DNA of 40,845 nt from Myroides albus (GTDB lineage Bacteria > Bacteroidota > Bacteroidia > Flavobacteriales > Flavobacteriaceae): assembly GCF_009711045.1 (NCBI RefSeq), contig NZ_WMJX01000025.1, forward strand, positions 1 to 40,845, written 5' to 3'. Numbering within the stretch: position 1 is the stretch's first letter; each line of letters begins with the position of its first letter. Made by a program: the position numbers and the translations under genes. The notes under the pieces were generated by a model. The model did not search any database. It saw only the letters and a list, made by a program, of their open reading frames with translations, and was not told the origin of the DNA. Positions 1-7,883 of this stretch are shown piece by piece.

Positions 1-3
1 CGG

Positions 4-38
4 GGTTTTGTTTTTTAGGCTTTTTAGACAGCCTCTTT
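4..38 (-). repeat. 35-bp terminal repeat, left copy (probable IS end)
   Basis: These 35 bases are the exact reverse complement of positions 40811-40845. Read on the minus strand the copy starts with AAAGAGGCTGTCT and contains a short AGGCT/AGCCT stem. It lies about 25 bases beyond the stop of the minus-strand TonB receptor gene. A perfect 35-base match at both window ends is best explained by a dispersed repeat at which the assembly stopped. The GAGGCTGTCT start resembles terminal inverted repeats of Bacteroidota insertion sequences; that identification is inferred from memory. Confidence 0.6.
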
Positions 39-63
39 TCGAATAATTAATTTAGAGTTTAGT

Positions 64-2808
64 TTAGAATGTGTATTTCAAACCAAGACTTAAATTAGAA
101 CCTAACTTATATGATTGTACTGTTACATCTTGTGTTTTGTTTTCCTGTTTTCTTTCGATTGAAGGATTAAGTAAGTTCTTAGCGTTTAAACTAATTCCAA
201 AATTTTCATTGAAGTTAAATTTGAAAGCAAAGTCTAACATATTAAATGCTTTATCTACTAAGTTTCCACTTTGTTCTGTTCCCAGCGCATAGATCTTATC
301 CGAGAAGTAAGCGTAAGATAGAGTAGCGATTAAGCTCTTTTCTTTCCACTCTTTGATATAGGATAAATCTGCGTTTATCAATAGATCTGAAGCTCCTGTA
401 AAAGATGAGTTTTCTTCTGTGAAGCTTGTCGAAAGTGGGTTTTCATCTGCCACTTTTTTATTGTCTAATTCTTGGTAAGTCTTCATCCAAGACGCATTAA
501 GACCTCCAGTAATTTTGTTTGTTTCAGCATCGTCAAATGAGATTAAGTTTTTTCTAACTTCAACTTCTAACCCCACTGCATATCCATAGTCACCTGTGTT
601 GACATAAGAAATGTCATTAGATGCAGAAGCTATAGTAACCTCGTTAATTGGATTTTGGATGTATTTTCCAAAAACTGTTGCTGAGTAAACTTCATCATTT
701 GTTGGAAACATTTCCCATTTCAAATCTAAGTTGTAGTCATCAGAAGCGTAAACGAATGGGTTACCCGTTTTCGTTTCTGTAATATCTTCATATAAGAATA
801 GAGCTCTTTCTTTAAATTGTGGTAAAGTATATGTCTTTGAAGCTGCTAATCTCAAGTTTTGAATATCTGTTAGCTCATATTTTAAAGATAAGCTTGGTAA
901 GAAAGCATTTTTAGTCAACTCGTTTTCACTACCAACATTGTCTAATTGCGTTTGCCATTTTACATTCTGAGTGATTGTTTCAAATCTCGTTCCAACAACC
1001 CCAGATAAACGATCACTCAATTGATATTCAACATTGATGAAACCTGAATGTATATCAAGATCTCCTGTATAAGTTTGTGGTTTTAACGCATCTTTTGTTT
1101 CAGCTCCACCTCTAAACGTATACGTTCTAAAGTACCCTTTTTCAAAATTATCTTGGTTAAAGAAACTGTCTAATGCTAATGGGTTAATGTTTTTGTTATG
1201 TGCATTTACGATTTGGAAGTTAAATTGTGTGGCTTCGAAATCTCTCTTTTTATTGCGGAAGTTGTATCCCACAGTCATTTTTCCTTTGTAAAGGTTCTCA
1301 CTGTTTTTTGCAAAACTGTAATCTAAAGCTACGTTAGCTGCAAATTCATTCTCTGTTAGATCTTCGAAATAACGGTGATTGTCTGATCTCGAGTTTGTAG
1401 AGAAGGCATATGAATCACTCCCATTATTGTTTAGCGTATATTGTTGTCTATCTGGGGTTTGAGCAGAAACGCTGTTGAATGCCGTTCCCCATCTAAACTT
1501 AAGTTGCTCATTGATTTCGTGATCACCCAAAAGTTGATTGACAAATAAGCGATCTTGTCTATAGGTACCTCTTGATATTAGTGTTTCAGCTCCTAATTCT
1601 TCTGAAGTAGTATCTCTTATATACCCGTTATACTGCTCGTTTTTCTCTTTTGAGTCATTGATAAATAAGAAGTTGTATTTAATATTGTGCTTTGGGTTGA
1701 TACTGTAATCAGCATTAAACATTGCTGTTGTATTTGTACTGTACTCATAAACTTTTCTGTTCAATTTTTTAGTGTAATTATCTTGTGCTTGAACTGAGCC
1801 AGAAAGACCTTCATGGAATCCAAAATTATTTCCAAAAGAAACAGTTGCAAATAGATCCAATGAAGATTCTTCACCGAAGAAAAATGATTTACCACCATTG
1901 ACGTTTATGCTTGTTCCTATCGGAACTCTCTTTTCGGATTGAGTTGAATTATTGAAAGAGAAAGAACTCAAAGGGTTGTTTGGAATCTTGGTATTTGAAA
2001 AACCAAATGAGTTTCTATCAGCGATAGAATAAAATGTACTTTCTCCTATGGCGTTTGTATTGACATTCGACCCGATACCTATTTCGAGAAAATCATTCCC
2101 GTGGTGTTTTTTTGATATGATGTCGATATTTGCACCAGCAACATCTCCATATTGTTTTACGCTATAAGCCTTGTCTATTGATATGTACTCAACAATATCA
2201 GTTGAGAAAATATTTAAGTCAATATTCTTTTTCTCTGGATCGTTTGACGCCAAAGGCAGTCCATTTAACGATGTACTATTATATCGATCTCCAAGTCCTC
2301 TTACGAAGATTGTACCTGACCCCTCTTGTTTAGATATTCCTGTTGTTTTTGTTACAGCAGTCGCAACATCACTTACTCCTTTTCTCGATAATTCTTGAGA
2401 TCCGATGTGTTGTTTGATTTCTGCTGCTTTTTGTTGGTCAAGTAATAGAGCTGATTCCCTACTTTTTGAGCGTGTAGCTTCTACGACTACTCCTTCAAGT
2501 TGAATACTTTCCTCCTCTAAACTCATGTTTACTTTAAGGGGTTTGTCTTCAATAACTTGAATGGTCTTTTCCGCAGTTTTATACCCTAAGTATTGGTATA
2601 CAAGTGTGTAATTTCCTGGTTTTAAATTGAATTCGTACTTTCCGTTAATATCAGTATTTGTACCGATTGTTTGGTCTTTAATACTAACTGTTGCAAAAGC
2701 AAGTGGTTCTTGAGTTGTTTGGTGACTCACTACACCATTTACTTTGACTGATTGTGCTTGGACAGCACAGGTAGTTGCAACTAATGCAACCAGATTTAAT
2801 AATTTCAT
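64..2808 (-). CDS. TonB-dependent outer membrane receptor with carboxypeptidase-like domain
   Basis: A 914-residue outer membrane receptor for TonB-driven uptake of an unknown substrate. Residues 1-18 are a signal peptide ending VQA. Residues about 20-105 form a carboxypeptidase-D regulatory-like beta-sandwich (GVVSHQTTQEPLAFATVSI, then GTNTDINGKYEF), typical of Bacteroidota receptors. A plug domain follows at about 125-235, with the recognisable FVRGLGDRYNSTSLNGLPL stretch. The rest is beta-barrel, ending in an aromatic residue (GLKYTF) as outer membrane proteins do. It has no obvious SusD partner, so it is not clearly a SusC-type glycan transporter. It is divergent from a two-component system, with 177 bases between the starts, so that system may control it (inference). 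The repeat at 4-38 lies just beyond the stop. Confidence 0.9.
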   Translation of the reverse strand: MKLLNLVALVATTCAVQAQSVKVNGVVSHQTTQEPLAFATVSIKDQTIGTNTDINGKYEFNLKPGNYTLVYQYLGYKTAEKTIQVIEDKPLKVNMSLEEESIQLEGVVVEATRSKSRESALLLDQQKAAEIKQHIGSQELSRKGVSDVATAVTKTTGISKQEGSGTIFVRGLGDRYNSTSLNGLPLASNDPEKKNIDLNIFSTDIVEYISIDKAYSVKQYGDVAGANIDIISKKHHGNDFLEIGIGSNVNTNAIGESTFYSIADRNSFGFSNTKIPNNPLSSFSFNNSTQSEKRVPIGTSINVNGGKSFFFGEESSLDLFATVSFGNNFGFHEGLSGSVQAQDNYTKKLNRKVYEYSTNTTAMFNADYSINPKHNIKYNFLFINDSKEKNEQYNGYIRDTTSEELGAETLISRGTYRQDRLFVNQLLGDHEINEQLKFRWGTAFNSVSAQTPDRQQYTLNNNGSDSYAFSTNSRSDNHRYFEDLTENEFAANVALDYSFAKNSENLYKGKMTVGYNFRNKKRDFEATQFNFQIVNAHNKNINPLALDSFFNQDNFEKGYFRTYTFRGGAETKDALKPQTYTGDLDIHSGFINVEYQLSDRLSGVVGTRFETITQNVKWQTQLDNVGSENELTKNAFLPSLSLKYELTDIQNLRLAASKTYTLPQFKERALFLYEDITETKTGNPFVYASDDYNLDLKWEMFPTNDEVYSATVFGKYIQNPINEVTIASASNDISYVNTGDYGYAVGLEVEVRKNLISFDDAETNKITGGLNASWMKTYQELDNKKVADENPLSTSFTEENSSFTGASDLLINADLSYIKEWKEKSLIATLSYAYFSDKIYALGTEQSGNLVDKAFNMLDFAFKFNFNENFGISLNAKNLLNPSIERKQENKTQDVTVQSYKLGSNLSLGLKYTF

Positions 2809-2955
2809 AAAAATTCAGTTGTGTTTTGACGCAAATAACTTAACTGAATGTGAAGTGAGTGTTAAGGCAACATTATCAAATCGTTATGTCATTGTTATTA
2901 AATGGTTAAGTTATTAAAAAATCGTAAACTAAATTTTTTGTATTTTAGAATATTC

Positions 2956-2963
2956 TATCTTTG
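2956..2963 (+). promoter_or_regulatory. Bacteroidota -7 box (TATCTTTG) for the response regulator operon
   Basis: TATCTTTG matches the TAnnTTTG consensus of the Bacteroidota housekeeping sigma factor and lies 22 bases before the ATG. A TTTG at 2937-2940 is the only -33 candidate, but its 15-base spacing is shorter than usual. Confidence 0.55.
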
Positions 2964-2985
2964 AGCCCTATAAACACACAACATT

Positions 2986-3684
2986 ATGATGAAAAACGAG
3001 GATATTACTATTTTAATCGCAGATGACGAGTTCCAAAATATTGAACCCTTAGTTTACAATTTGAAAAAGGAGGGTTTCAACTTAGTTACTGCCTTGAATG
3101 GTGTAGAAGCTGTAGCAAAAGCAAAGCAATATCGACCTGATTTAATTATTCTTGATGTCATGATGCCTGAGATGGATGGGATTATGGCATGTCAAGAGAT
3201 ACGCACTTTAGAGGGCTTTGAGGAAACAGTAATTGTATTCTTAACAGCACGTGAGGAGGATTTCTCTCAAATAGCAGGATTTGCTGCAGGTGCAGATGAC
3301 TATTTAACTAAACCTATCCGTCAGAAGGTTATTGTTAGTAAAATACAATCTTTGTTAAGACGAGTGAAAATCGATGAGATTATCGATGAGAATGTCGTTA
3401 AGATTGGCTATTTCCTTGTGAACAAGAATACGTACAAGGCTTATTATAAAGGGGAGGAGTTAGTCCTTCCGAGAAAAGAGTTTGAACTACTTTTTTTACT
3501 ATCATCTAAACCCGGTTATGTATTTACACGTGAGGAAATACTGGAGTCTATATGGGGTATGGATGTGATTGTGGGTGGGCGTACTATTGATGTACACATT
3601 CGAAAATTGCGTGAGAAATTAGGTGAAGACTACTTTAAAACTATTAAAGGAGTGGGATATAAGTTTGAAAATGTAGAATATTAA
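2986..3684 (+). CDS. OmpR/PhoB-family response regulator
   Basis: A 232-residue DNA-binding response regulator. The receiver domain (about 7-122) has the acidic pair D13/D14, the phosphoacceptor D57 in LIILDVMMPEMDG, and the conserved lysine in the TKP motif. The C-terminal winged helix (about 133-230) carries the usual EFELLFLLSSKPGYVFTREE and VDVHIRKLREKLG segments of the OmpR class. Two ATG codons are adjacent, and either could be the start. The cognate histidine kinase begins 22 bases downstream. The regulon is unknown; the divergent TonB receptor gene is the obvious local candidate target (inference). Confidence 0.93.
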   Translation: MMKNEDITILIADDEFQNIEPLVYNLKKEGFNLVTALNGVEAVAKAKQYRPDLIILDVMMPEMDGIMACQEIRTLEGFEETVIVFLTAREEDFSQIAGFAAGADDYLTKPIRQKVIVSKIQSLLRRVKIDEIIDENVVKIGYFLVNKNTYKAYYKGEELVLPRKEFELLFLLSSKPGYVFTREEILESIWGMDVIVGGRTIDVHIRKLREKLGEDYFKTIKGVGYKFENVEY

Positions 3685-3706
3685 TATTTTTAAACATAGC
3701 GTATTA

Positions 3707-4783
3707 ATGTCTGTAAAGTTCAAGAAGACTTATAAATTTGCTCTGAAGGCATCACTGTATATCATGTTGTATGGTTTTGTTTTAGTCATGCCTTTAGTTA
3801 TTTATTTTACAACTGTTTCATGGTGGCTGTATATCATCCACAGTATCCTGGTTTTCTTTATCTCTTTCTTTATTATTCAGTACAGAGTTGAGCACTTTAT
3901 CTATCGCAGAGTGAAAAAAATCTACGACAATGTGTCTTTATTAGAGCATACTGAATTGCGATCTAAAGCTGTCACTACTGATATGCAAACGCTAACTGAG
4001 GAAATAGAGAAGTTTGCTACAAACAAGAAGATTGAGATCGAATCTCTTCAAGTGAGAGAAGAGTATCGCCGTGATTATTTAGGGAATATCTCTCACGAAT
4101 TGAAAACTCCTTTATATACCATCCAAAGTTATTTAGAAACTCTTCAAGATGGTGCTATAGACGATCTTGATATCCGCGATCAATACCTCGAGCGCGCGAT
4201 GCAAGGAGTGGATCGTCTAACCTTTATCATAAAGGATTTAGATATGATATCTAAATTAGAAACAGGTGCTTTGCATTTAGAAGTTGGTGTATTTGACATT
4301 GTAGCTTGTATCCAAGAAGTGTTTTATTTTCTTGAGTACAAGGCAAAACAGCGACATATCACTTTAATGTTTGATATGAGTTACGATATGCCAATCTATG
4401 TGAAGGGCGATCGCGATCGCATTAGTCAGGTATTGACTAATTTGGTGAGTAACTCAATTAAATACGGAAAAGACAAGGGAACTACTGAAGTGAGTATTGA
4501 AGATTTAGTTCAAAATAAAATGATTATTCGCGTAACAGATAATGGCGAAGGAATCAAGAAGGAGCACATACCAAGGCTTTTTGAGCGTTTCTATCGAATA
4601 GACAAAACGGGATCAAGGCAAGTAGGGGGCTCTGGATTGGGCTTGTCTATTGTCAAGCATATCGTAGAAGCACACGAAGAGCATATCTATGTCGAAAGCA
4701 GTTATGGATATGGATCGGAGTTTTCATTTACTTTAGAAAAGGCTCCTTTAGACGCTTATGCAGATCCTTTAGCGACAGATTAG
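3707..4783 (+). CDS. Membrane sensor histidine kinase
   Basis: A 358-residue kinase that should phosphorylate the regulator encoded 22 bases upstream. Two transmembrane segments (about 15-35 and 38-58) are separated by only a few residues, so there is almost no periplasmic sensor domain. Sensing is therefore probably within the membrane or through a partner. A juxtamembrane linker (about 60-115) leads to the HisKA domain with phosphoacceptor H130 in NISHELKTP. The HATPase domain follows, with an N box (NLVSNSIKYG), DNGEGI, and a G2-type GGSGLGLSIVKHI. This PhoR-like arrangement is common in Bacteroidota. The stimulus cannot be deduced. Confidence 0.92.
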   Translation: MSVKFKKTYKFALKASLYIMLYGFVLVMPLVIYFTTVSWWLYIIHSILVFFISFFIIQYRVEHFIYRRVKKIYDNVSLLEHTELRSKAVTTDMQTLTEEIEKFATNKKIEIESLQVREEYRRDYLGNISHELKTPLYTIQSYLETLQDGAIDDLDIRDQYLERAMQGVDRLTFIIKDLDMISKLETGALHLEVGVFDIVACIQEVFYFLEYKAKQRHITLMFDMSYDMPIYVKGDRDRISQVLTNLVSNSIKYGKDKGTTEVSIEDLVQNKMIIRVTDNGEGIKKEHIPRLFERFYRIDKTGSRQVGGSGLGLSIVKHIVEAHEEHIYVESSYGYGSEFSFTLEKAPLDAYADPLATD

Positions 4784-4828
4784 TTTGATCAAAATAGCAT
4801 AGAATGTTTTTCTTTAAGTTTAAATAAT

Positions 4829-4836
4829 TATTTTTG
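4829..4836 (+). promoter_or_regulatory. -7 box (TATTTTTG) upstream of trmB
   Basis: A perfect TAnnTTTG match ends 28 bases before the GTG start of trmB. No convincing -33 element was seen. It suggests the trmB operon is transcribed separately from the two-component genes, which end at 4783. Confidence 0.45.
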
Positions 4837-4864
4837 CTCAAAATTTTTCTAAATAAAATAAATA

Positions 4865-5536
4865 GTGGGAAGTAAAAATAAGTTAAAGCGATTTAGAGAG
4901 AACGAAACATTTGGTAACGTTTTCCAGCCTACAAGGGAAGATATGATTGAAAATTTGCCACAAAAAGGCAAATGGGCAAAAGAAGTATTTCAAAATGACA
5001 ATCCGATTGTTTTGGAATTAGGATGTGGAAAGGGTGAATATACAGTTGAGTTAGCTAAGCGTTTCCCTGAGAAAAACTTCATTGGCATTGACATTAAAGG
5101 AGCTCGATTTTGGCGTGGAGCAAAGACTGCTGTAGAGTCTGGAATGACTAATGTTGCATTCTTACGCACGCAAATAGAGTTGATTGAATATGCTTTCGCA
5201 CAAGGAGAAGTTAGTGAAATTTGGATTACTTTCCCTGATCCACAGATAAAATATAAACGCACTAAACACCGTCTTACCAACTCTGAGTTTCTGAAGAGAT
5301 ATAAGAATATCCTTACAGCGGATGGTATTATGAATCTTAAGACGGATAGCGAGTTTATGCATGGATATACTTTAGGACTTCTTCACGGAGAAGGTCATGA
5401 GGTATTGTATGCAAATCACCATATTTATAAAAATGAAGGTGCTCCAGCAGTGGTTACTGAAATTCAAACATTTTACGAGTCACAATATTTAGAGGAAAAT
5501 AAACCTATTACTTACATTCAATTTAGAATAAAATAG
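4865..5536 (+). CDS. trmB: tRNA (guanine-N7-)-methyltransferase TrmB
   Basis: A 223-residue SAM-dependent enzyme that makes m7G46 in the variable loop of tRNAs. The SAM-binding glycine-rich loop LELGCGKGEY is at about 51-59. The family signature for tRNA binding and catalysis (ITFPDPQIKYKRTKHRL) is in the middle of the protein. The start is a GTG codon; I chose it because the N-terminus it gives (MGSKNKLKRF) is the form I recall for flavobacterial TrmB, and no ATG is nearby upstream. Its stop is one base from the next ATG, so it heads a three-gene operon. Confidence 0.95.
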   Translation: MGSKNKLKRFRENETFGNVFQPTREDMIENLPQKGKWAKEVFQNDNPIVLELGCGKGEYTVELAKRFPEKNFIGIDIKGARFWRGAKTAVESGMTNVAFLRTQIELIEYAFAQGEVSEIWITFPDPQIKYKRTKHRLTNSEFLKRYKNILTADGIMNLKTDSEFMHGYTLGLLHGEGHEVLYANHHIYKNEGAPAVVTEIQTFYESQYLEENKPITYIQFRIK

Positions 5537-5537
5537 A

Positions 5538-6167
5538 ATGGAAGTAGAAGGAATAATATTACTATTATATGGTTTTATGGCAGCAGTCCTTGGAGTTTCT
5601 CTCCCAGGACTGTTGAACATGACTGCTGTAAAGATTTCGCAGGAATATGGGTACAACGATGCCTTTAAATATATCTGCGGGGCTTTGAGTGTAATATTTA
5701 TTCAGACTTTTATCGCTATATTTTTCTCTCGATTGATTGAATCGAGTCCTGCTATTACGGAAGCTTTACACGAGATTGGACTGGCAATTTTTTCAGTATT
5801 GACGATCTACTTTTTTTTCTTTGCTAAGCGCAAAGAAAAAAGAAAACACCAAGGAGACATTCCCAAAAGACAAACTCCGTTTCTACAGGGAATCCTGTTG
5901 GCCTCTATCAATGTTTTTTCTATTCCTTTCTATGTCTTTTTGAGTATAACATTAGCCACGTACGATTACCATATCTTTGATCAAATCTACACTATACTAT
6001 TTTCGTTAGGAGTAGTGATGGGATCGGCTTTGATGTTTTATATGTATATCTACTTCTTTAAGAAGATTACCAGGGAAGATGCTTTTATCCTAAAGAACAT
6101 CAATTACATTATAGGTAGTATTACTGCGATTATTAGTTTAATTACGGTTTATAAGTTATTGCGTTAA
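5538..6167 (+). CDS. LysE-family transporter
   Basis: A 209-residue integral membrane protein with about six hydrophobic segments (roughly 5-28, 40-63, 72-95, 112-136, 146-172 and 187-207). The N-terminal GVSLPGLLNMTAVKIS region matches the LysE/RhtB pattern of proline- and glycine-rich first helices. Family members export amino acids or other small molecules; the substrate here cannot be assigned. A charged linker rich in Lys and Arg (about 95-110) splits the two halves. It begins one base after trmB stops and ends two bases before the alkyltransferase-like gene, so translation is probably coupled. Confidence 0.75.
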   Translation: MEVEGIILLLYGFMAAVLGVSLPGLLNMTAVKISQEYGYNDAFKYICGALSVIFIQTFIAIFFSRLIESSPAITEALHEIGLAIFSVLTIYFFFFAKRKEKRKHQGDIPKRQTPFLQGILLASINVFSIPFYVFLSITLATYDYHIFDQIYTILFSLGVVMGSALMFYMYIYFFKKITREDAFILKNINYIIGSITAIISLITVYKLLR

Positions 6168-6169
6168 AG

Positions 6170-6502
6170 ATGAAGGAACAGAATTTTTTTGAACGCGTCT
6201 ATGCCGTAGTTAGGCAAATACCTCATGGTAGAGTAACTACATATGGTGCTATCGCCAGGGCTATCGGTGCAGCTCGATCTGCACGTATGGTTGGTTATGC
6301 GATGAATGCCTCGCATGATGACGATACAGTTCCTGCTCATCGCGTAGTTAATCGCAATGGACTACTTACAGGCAAATTTCACTTCGATGGAACGAATCTA
6401 ATGCAACAGTTATTGGAGAGTGAAGGAGTGGAAGTTGTTGATAATAAAGTAGTCAATTTTAAAGAACTCCTTTGGGAACCTACCGTGTACGAAGGAGAAT
6501 AA
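6170..6502 (+). CDS. atl: Alkyltransferase-like protein (MGMT family, no active-site cysteine)
   Basis: A 110-residue protein with the C-terminal DNA-binding fold of O6-methylguanine methyltransferase. GRVTTYGAIARAIG and the ARMVGYAMN helix form the DNA-recognition part. The active-site motif PCHRV is replaced by PAHRV (A56), so it cannot accept alkyl groups. Such alkyltransferase-like (ATL) proteins flip and bind O6-alkylguanine and hand the lesion to nucleotide excision repair (known from E. coli and fission yeast ATL proteins). It is the last gene of the trmB operon. Function is assigned by family; the Cys-to-Ala change is read directly. Confidence 0.92.
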   Translation: MKEQNFFERVYAVVRQIPHGRVTTYGAIARAIGAARSARMVGYAMNASHDDDTVPAHRVVNRNGLLTGKFHFDGTNLMQQLLESEGVEVVDNKVVNFKELLWEPTVYEGE

Positions 6503-7276
6503 ATAGTTTTAAAAATTCCCCTTTTTCTACAGAGGCATATTATTCTCTTGTTGTTTAGATGCCAATAGCTCATATTTTGTATTAGTTTGTTTACATCAAA
6601 TTTTGAAAGTAAAATGATTGCTATTTTTTTCTAGATATCTTTTTTATACTTATTGTAAGTCTATTAGGATTCTTCTTTTACTATTCATTCGATTTAAGCC
6701 TTCGGATTATCGCTTCTGCATATTTATTGGCAACTTACCTATCGCTTTGTAGCGACATACAAAGACATTGCTTGGGGTTTTCTTGCACCTTTCTTCGACA
6801 AAAAGGCCCTCTAGGCAAGTAAACCCCTAGAAAAGTGCAAGAAAACCCCAAGGAAGTGCAAGCCACCCCCTCTTATAAAGTATGCTAATCTGCTTTTTAA
6901 AATTCATCAACCTCCTCATTGATTTTGGTAATTTTGTCATTAGATAAGATAGAATTAACTTTAGTTAGTGCTTAAATATCTGTATCTTAAAGTCTTCATA
7001 TTGATAGTATTTTTTCTTTTCTATTATCGAGTTCAAGGTTTTTTATATTTTTTCACTTCTTTAAGCTGTAGAACTCTTGTTTAGTAATACGATTGAGATT
7101 GTAATGCTTTAAGTTGTTGATTATTAAGAGTATATGCCTTTTAGTGTTTTGATTGGTTAGAAATTATATCGGTCTTGAAGATAGTTTGGGGTGTTGTTGA
7201 ATAGATTAAAGAAACTAAAGATATTGAGGATGAGTTATTGCATTTTAATGTGTAATTTTAGAAGTCAAAAATAGTT
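6503..7276. other. Gene-poor, AT-rich decayed stretch
   Basis: No intact gene was found in these 774 bases. The first part holds a small hairpin (TCGCT-TTGT-AGCGA at 6742-6755) and then the repeat cluster at 6771-6869. The remainder is very AT-rich, with many stops in all frames. Together with the pseudogene that follows, it looks like a region losing coding content. Confidence 0.6.
6771..6869. repeat. Inverted and tandem repeat cluster
   Basis: A perfect 18-base inverted repeat (6771-6788 and 6835-6852) has CTTGGGGTTTTCTTGCAC as its left arm and encloses 46 bases. The loop contains a smaller CTAGG/CCTAG stem. The right side is also a degenerate tandem array: GCAAGTAAACCCC (6815), GCAAGAAAACCCC (6837) and GCAAGCCACCCC (6858), spaced 22 and 21 bases. 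It is GC-richer than its surroundings. No poly-T tail follows, so it does not look like a simple terminator. Confidence 0.7.
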
Positions 7277-7789
7277 ATGAAAAGCTTTTTGTTTTTAGTG
7301 TTATCTTTTTTTAAGGTGGTGACTACTTGTTAATCAAGTGGTTATAGGTGTTTCTCCTATATTAAGAAAGACCTTTTCGGGTCTTGGGAATTTGTGTATT
7401 CGAAGGTATATGGTATAGATGGGAATATGGTAAGTGAAGTGGGAGATGAAAGCCCTAATCACTGTAAGTTGTTGGTTATAACTTTTGGTGAAGAAAGCAT
7501 AGAGTATTTTAAGTATAATGGTATAGACAAAGAAGGAAAGTGAATAGTATTGATCAAAAAAGTAAAGTACGATTTGAGAGATAACTGTATTTATACACTT
7601 GACGGTGAAGGGGATTTAGTTTTGGGAGATATGGTGGTAATTAAAGAATTATCTACGGATACGCTTTCTTTTTATAGAAGGTTAGCGAATCCAGTTGTCA
7701 ATAATGGAATAGTGCTTCAAGGCGTAGAGTTGCAGTTGAAAAAGGTGAAATTGACAAATGCAGAATATGTGATAAAGCATGGTCTGTAA
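7277..7789 (+). pseudogene. Lipocalin-like lipoprotein pseudogene (two in-frame stops)
   Basis: One reading frame runs from ATG 7277 to the stop at 7787-7789 and is interrupted only by TAA at 7331-7333 and TGA at 7541-7543. The first 18 codons give a signal-peptide-like MKSFLFLVLSFFKVVTTC. After the first stop the frame encodes SSGYRC and then LFGSWEFVYSKVYG, which resembles the opening strand of small lipocalin-like lipoproteins of Bacteroidota. The last part (from 7550) could be read from TTG as a 79-residue protein, but that is the back half of the same barrel. Both stops lie in otherwise continuous coding sequence with no frameshift, so the damage seems recent. The family call is tentative; the broken frame is clear. 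Confidence 0.7.
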
Positions 7790-7883
7790 GCCCACGCTGT
7801 CGATCTTAGTAGATTATAATATATCTGTACATGATGTGGTAGGCACAGCTTCTTTGTGTCTAATTTCTAATTCTTTAATTAAT

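Noticed and set aside
64..2808. SusC-type glycan receptor
   Set aside because: No SusD partner or glycan-processing genes adjoin it; a general TonB receptor is the safer call.
6897..7112. A minus-strand frame ending in a hydrophilic stretch (SNDKITKINEEVDEF), possibly a decayed gene
   Set aside because: Four internal stops in 72 codons is about what chance gives in AT-rich DNA, and only the last 24 codons look protein-like.
7550..7789. A separate 79-residue gene with a TTG start
   Set aside because: It is in the same frame as the upstream broken lipoprotein sequence and continues its fold.
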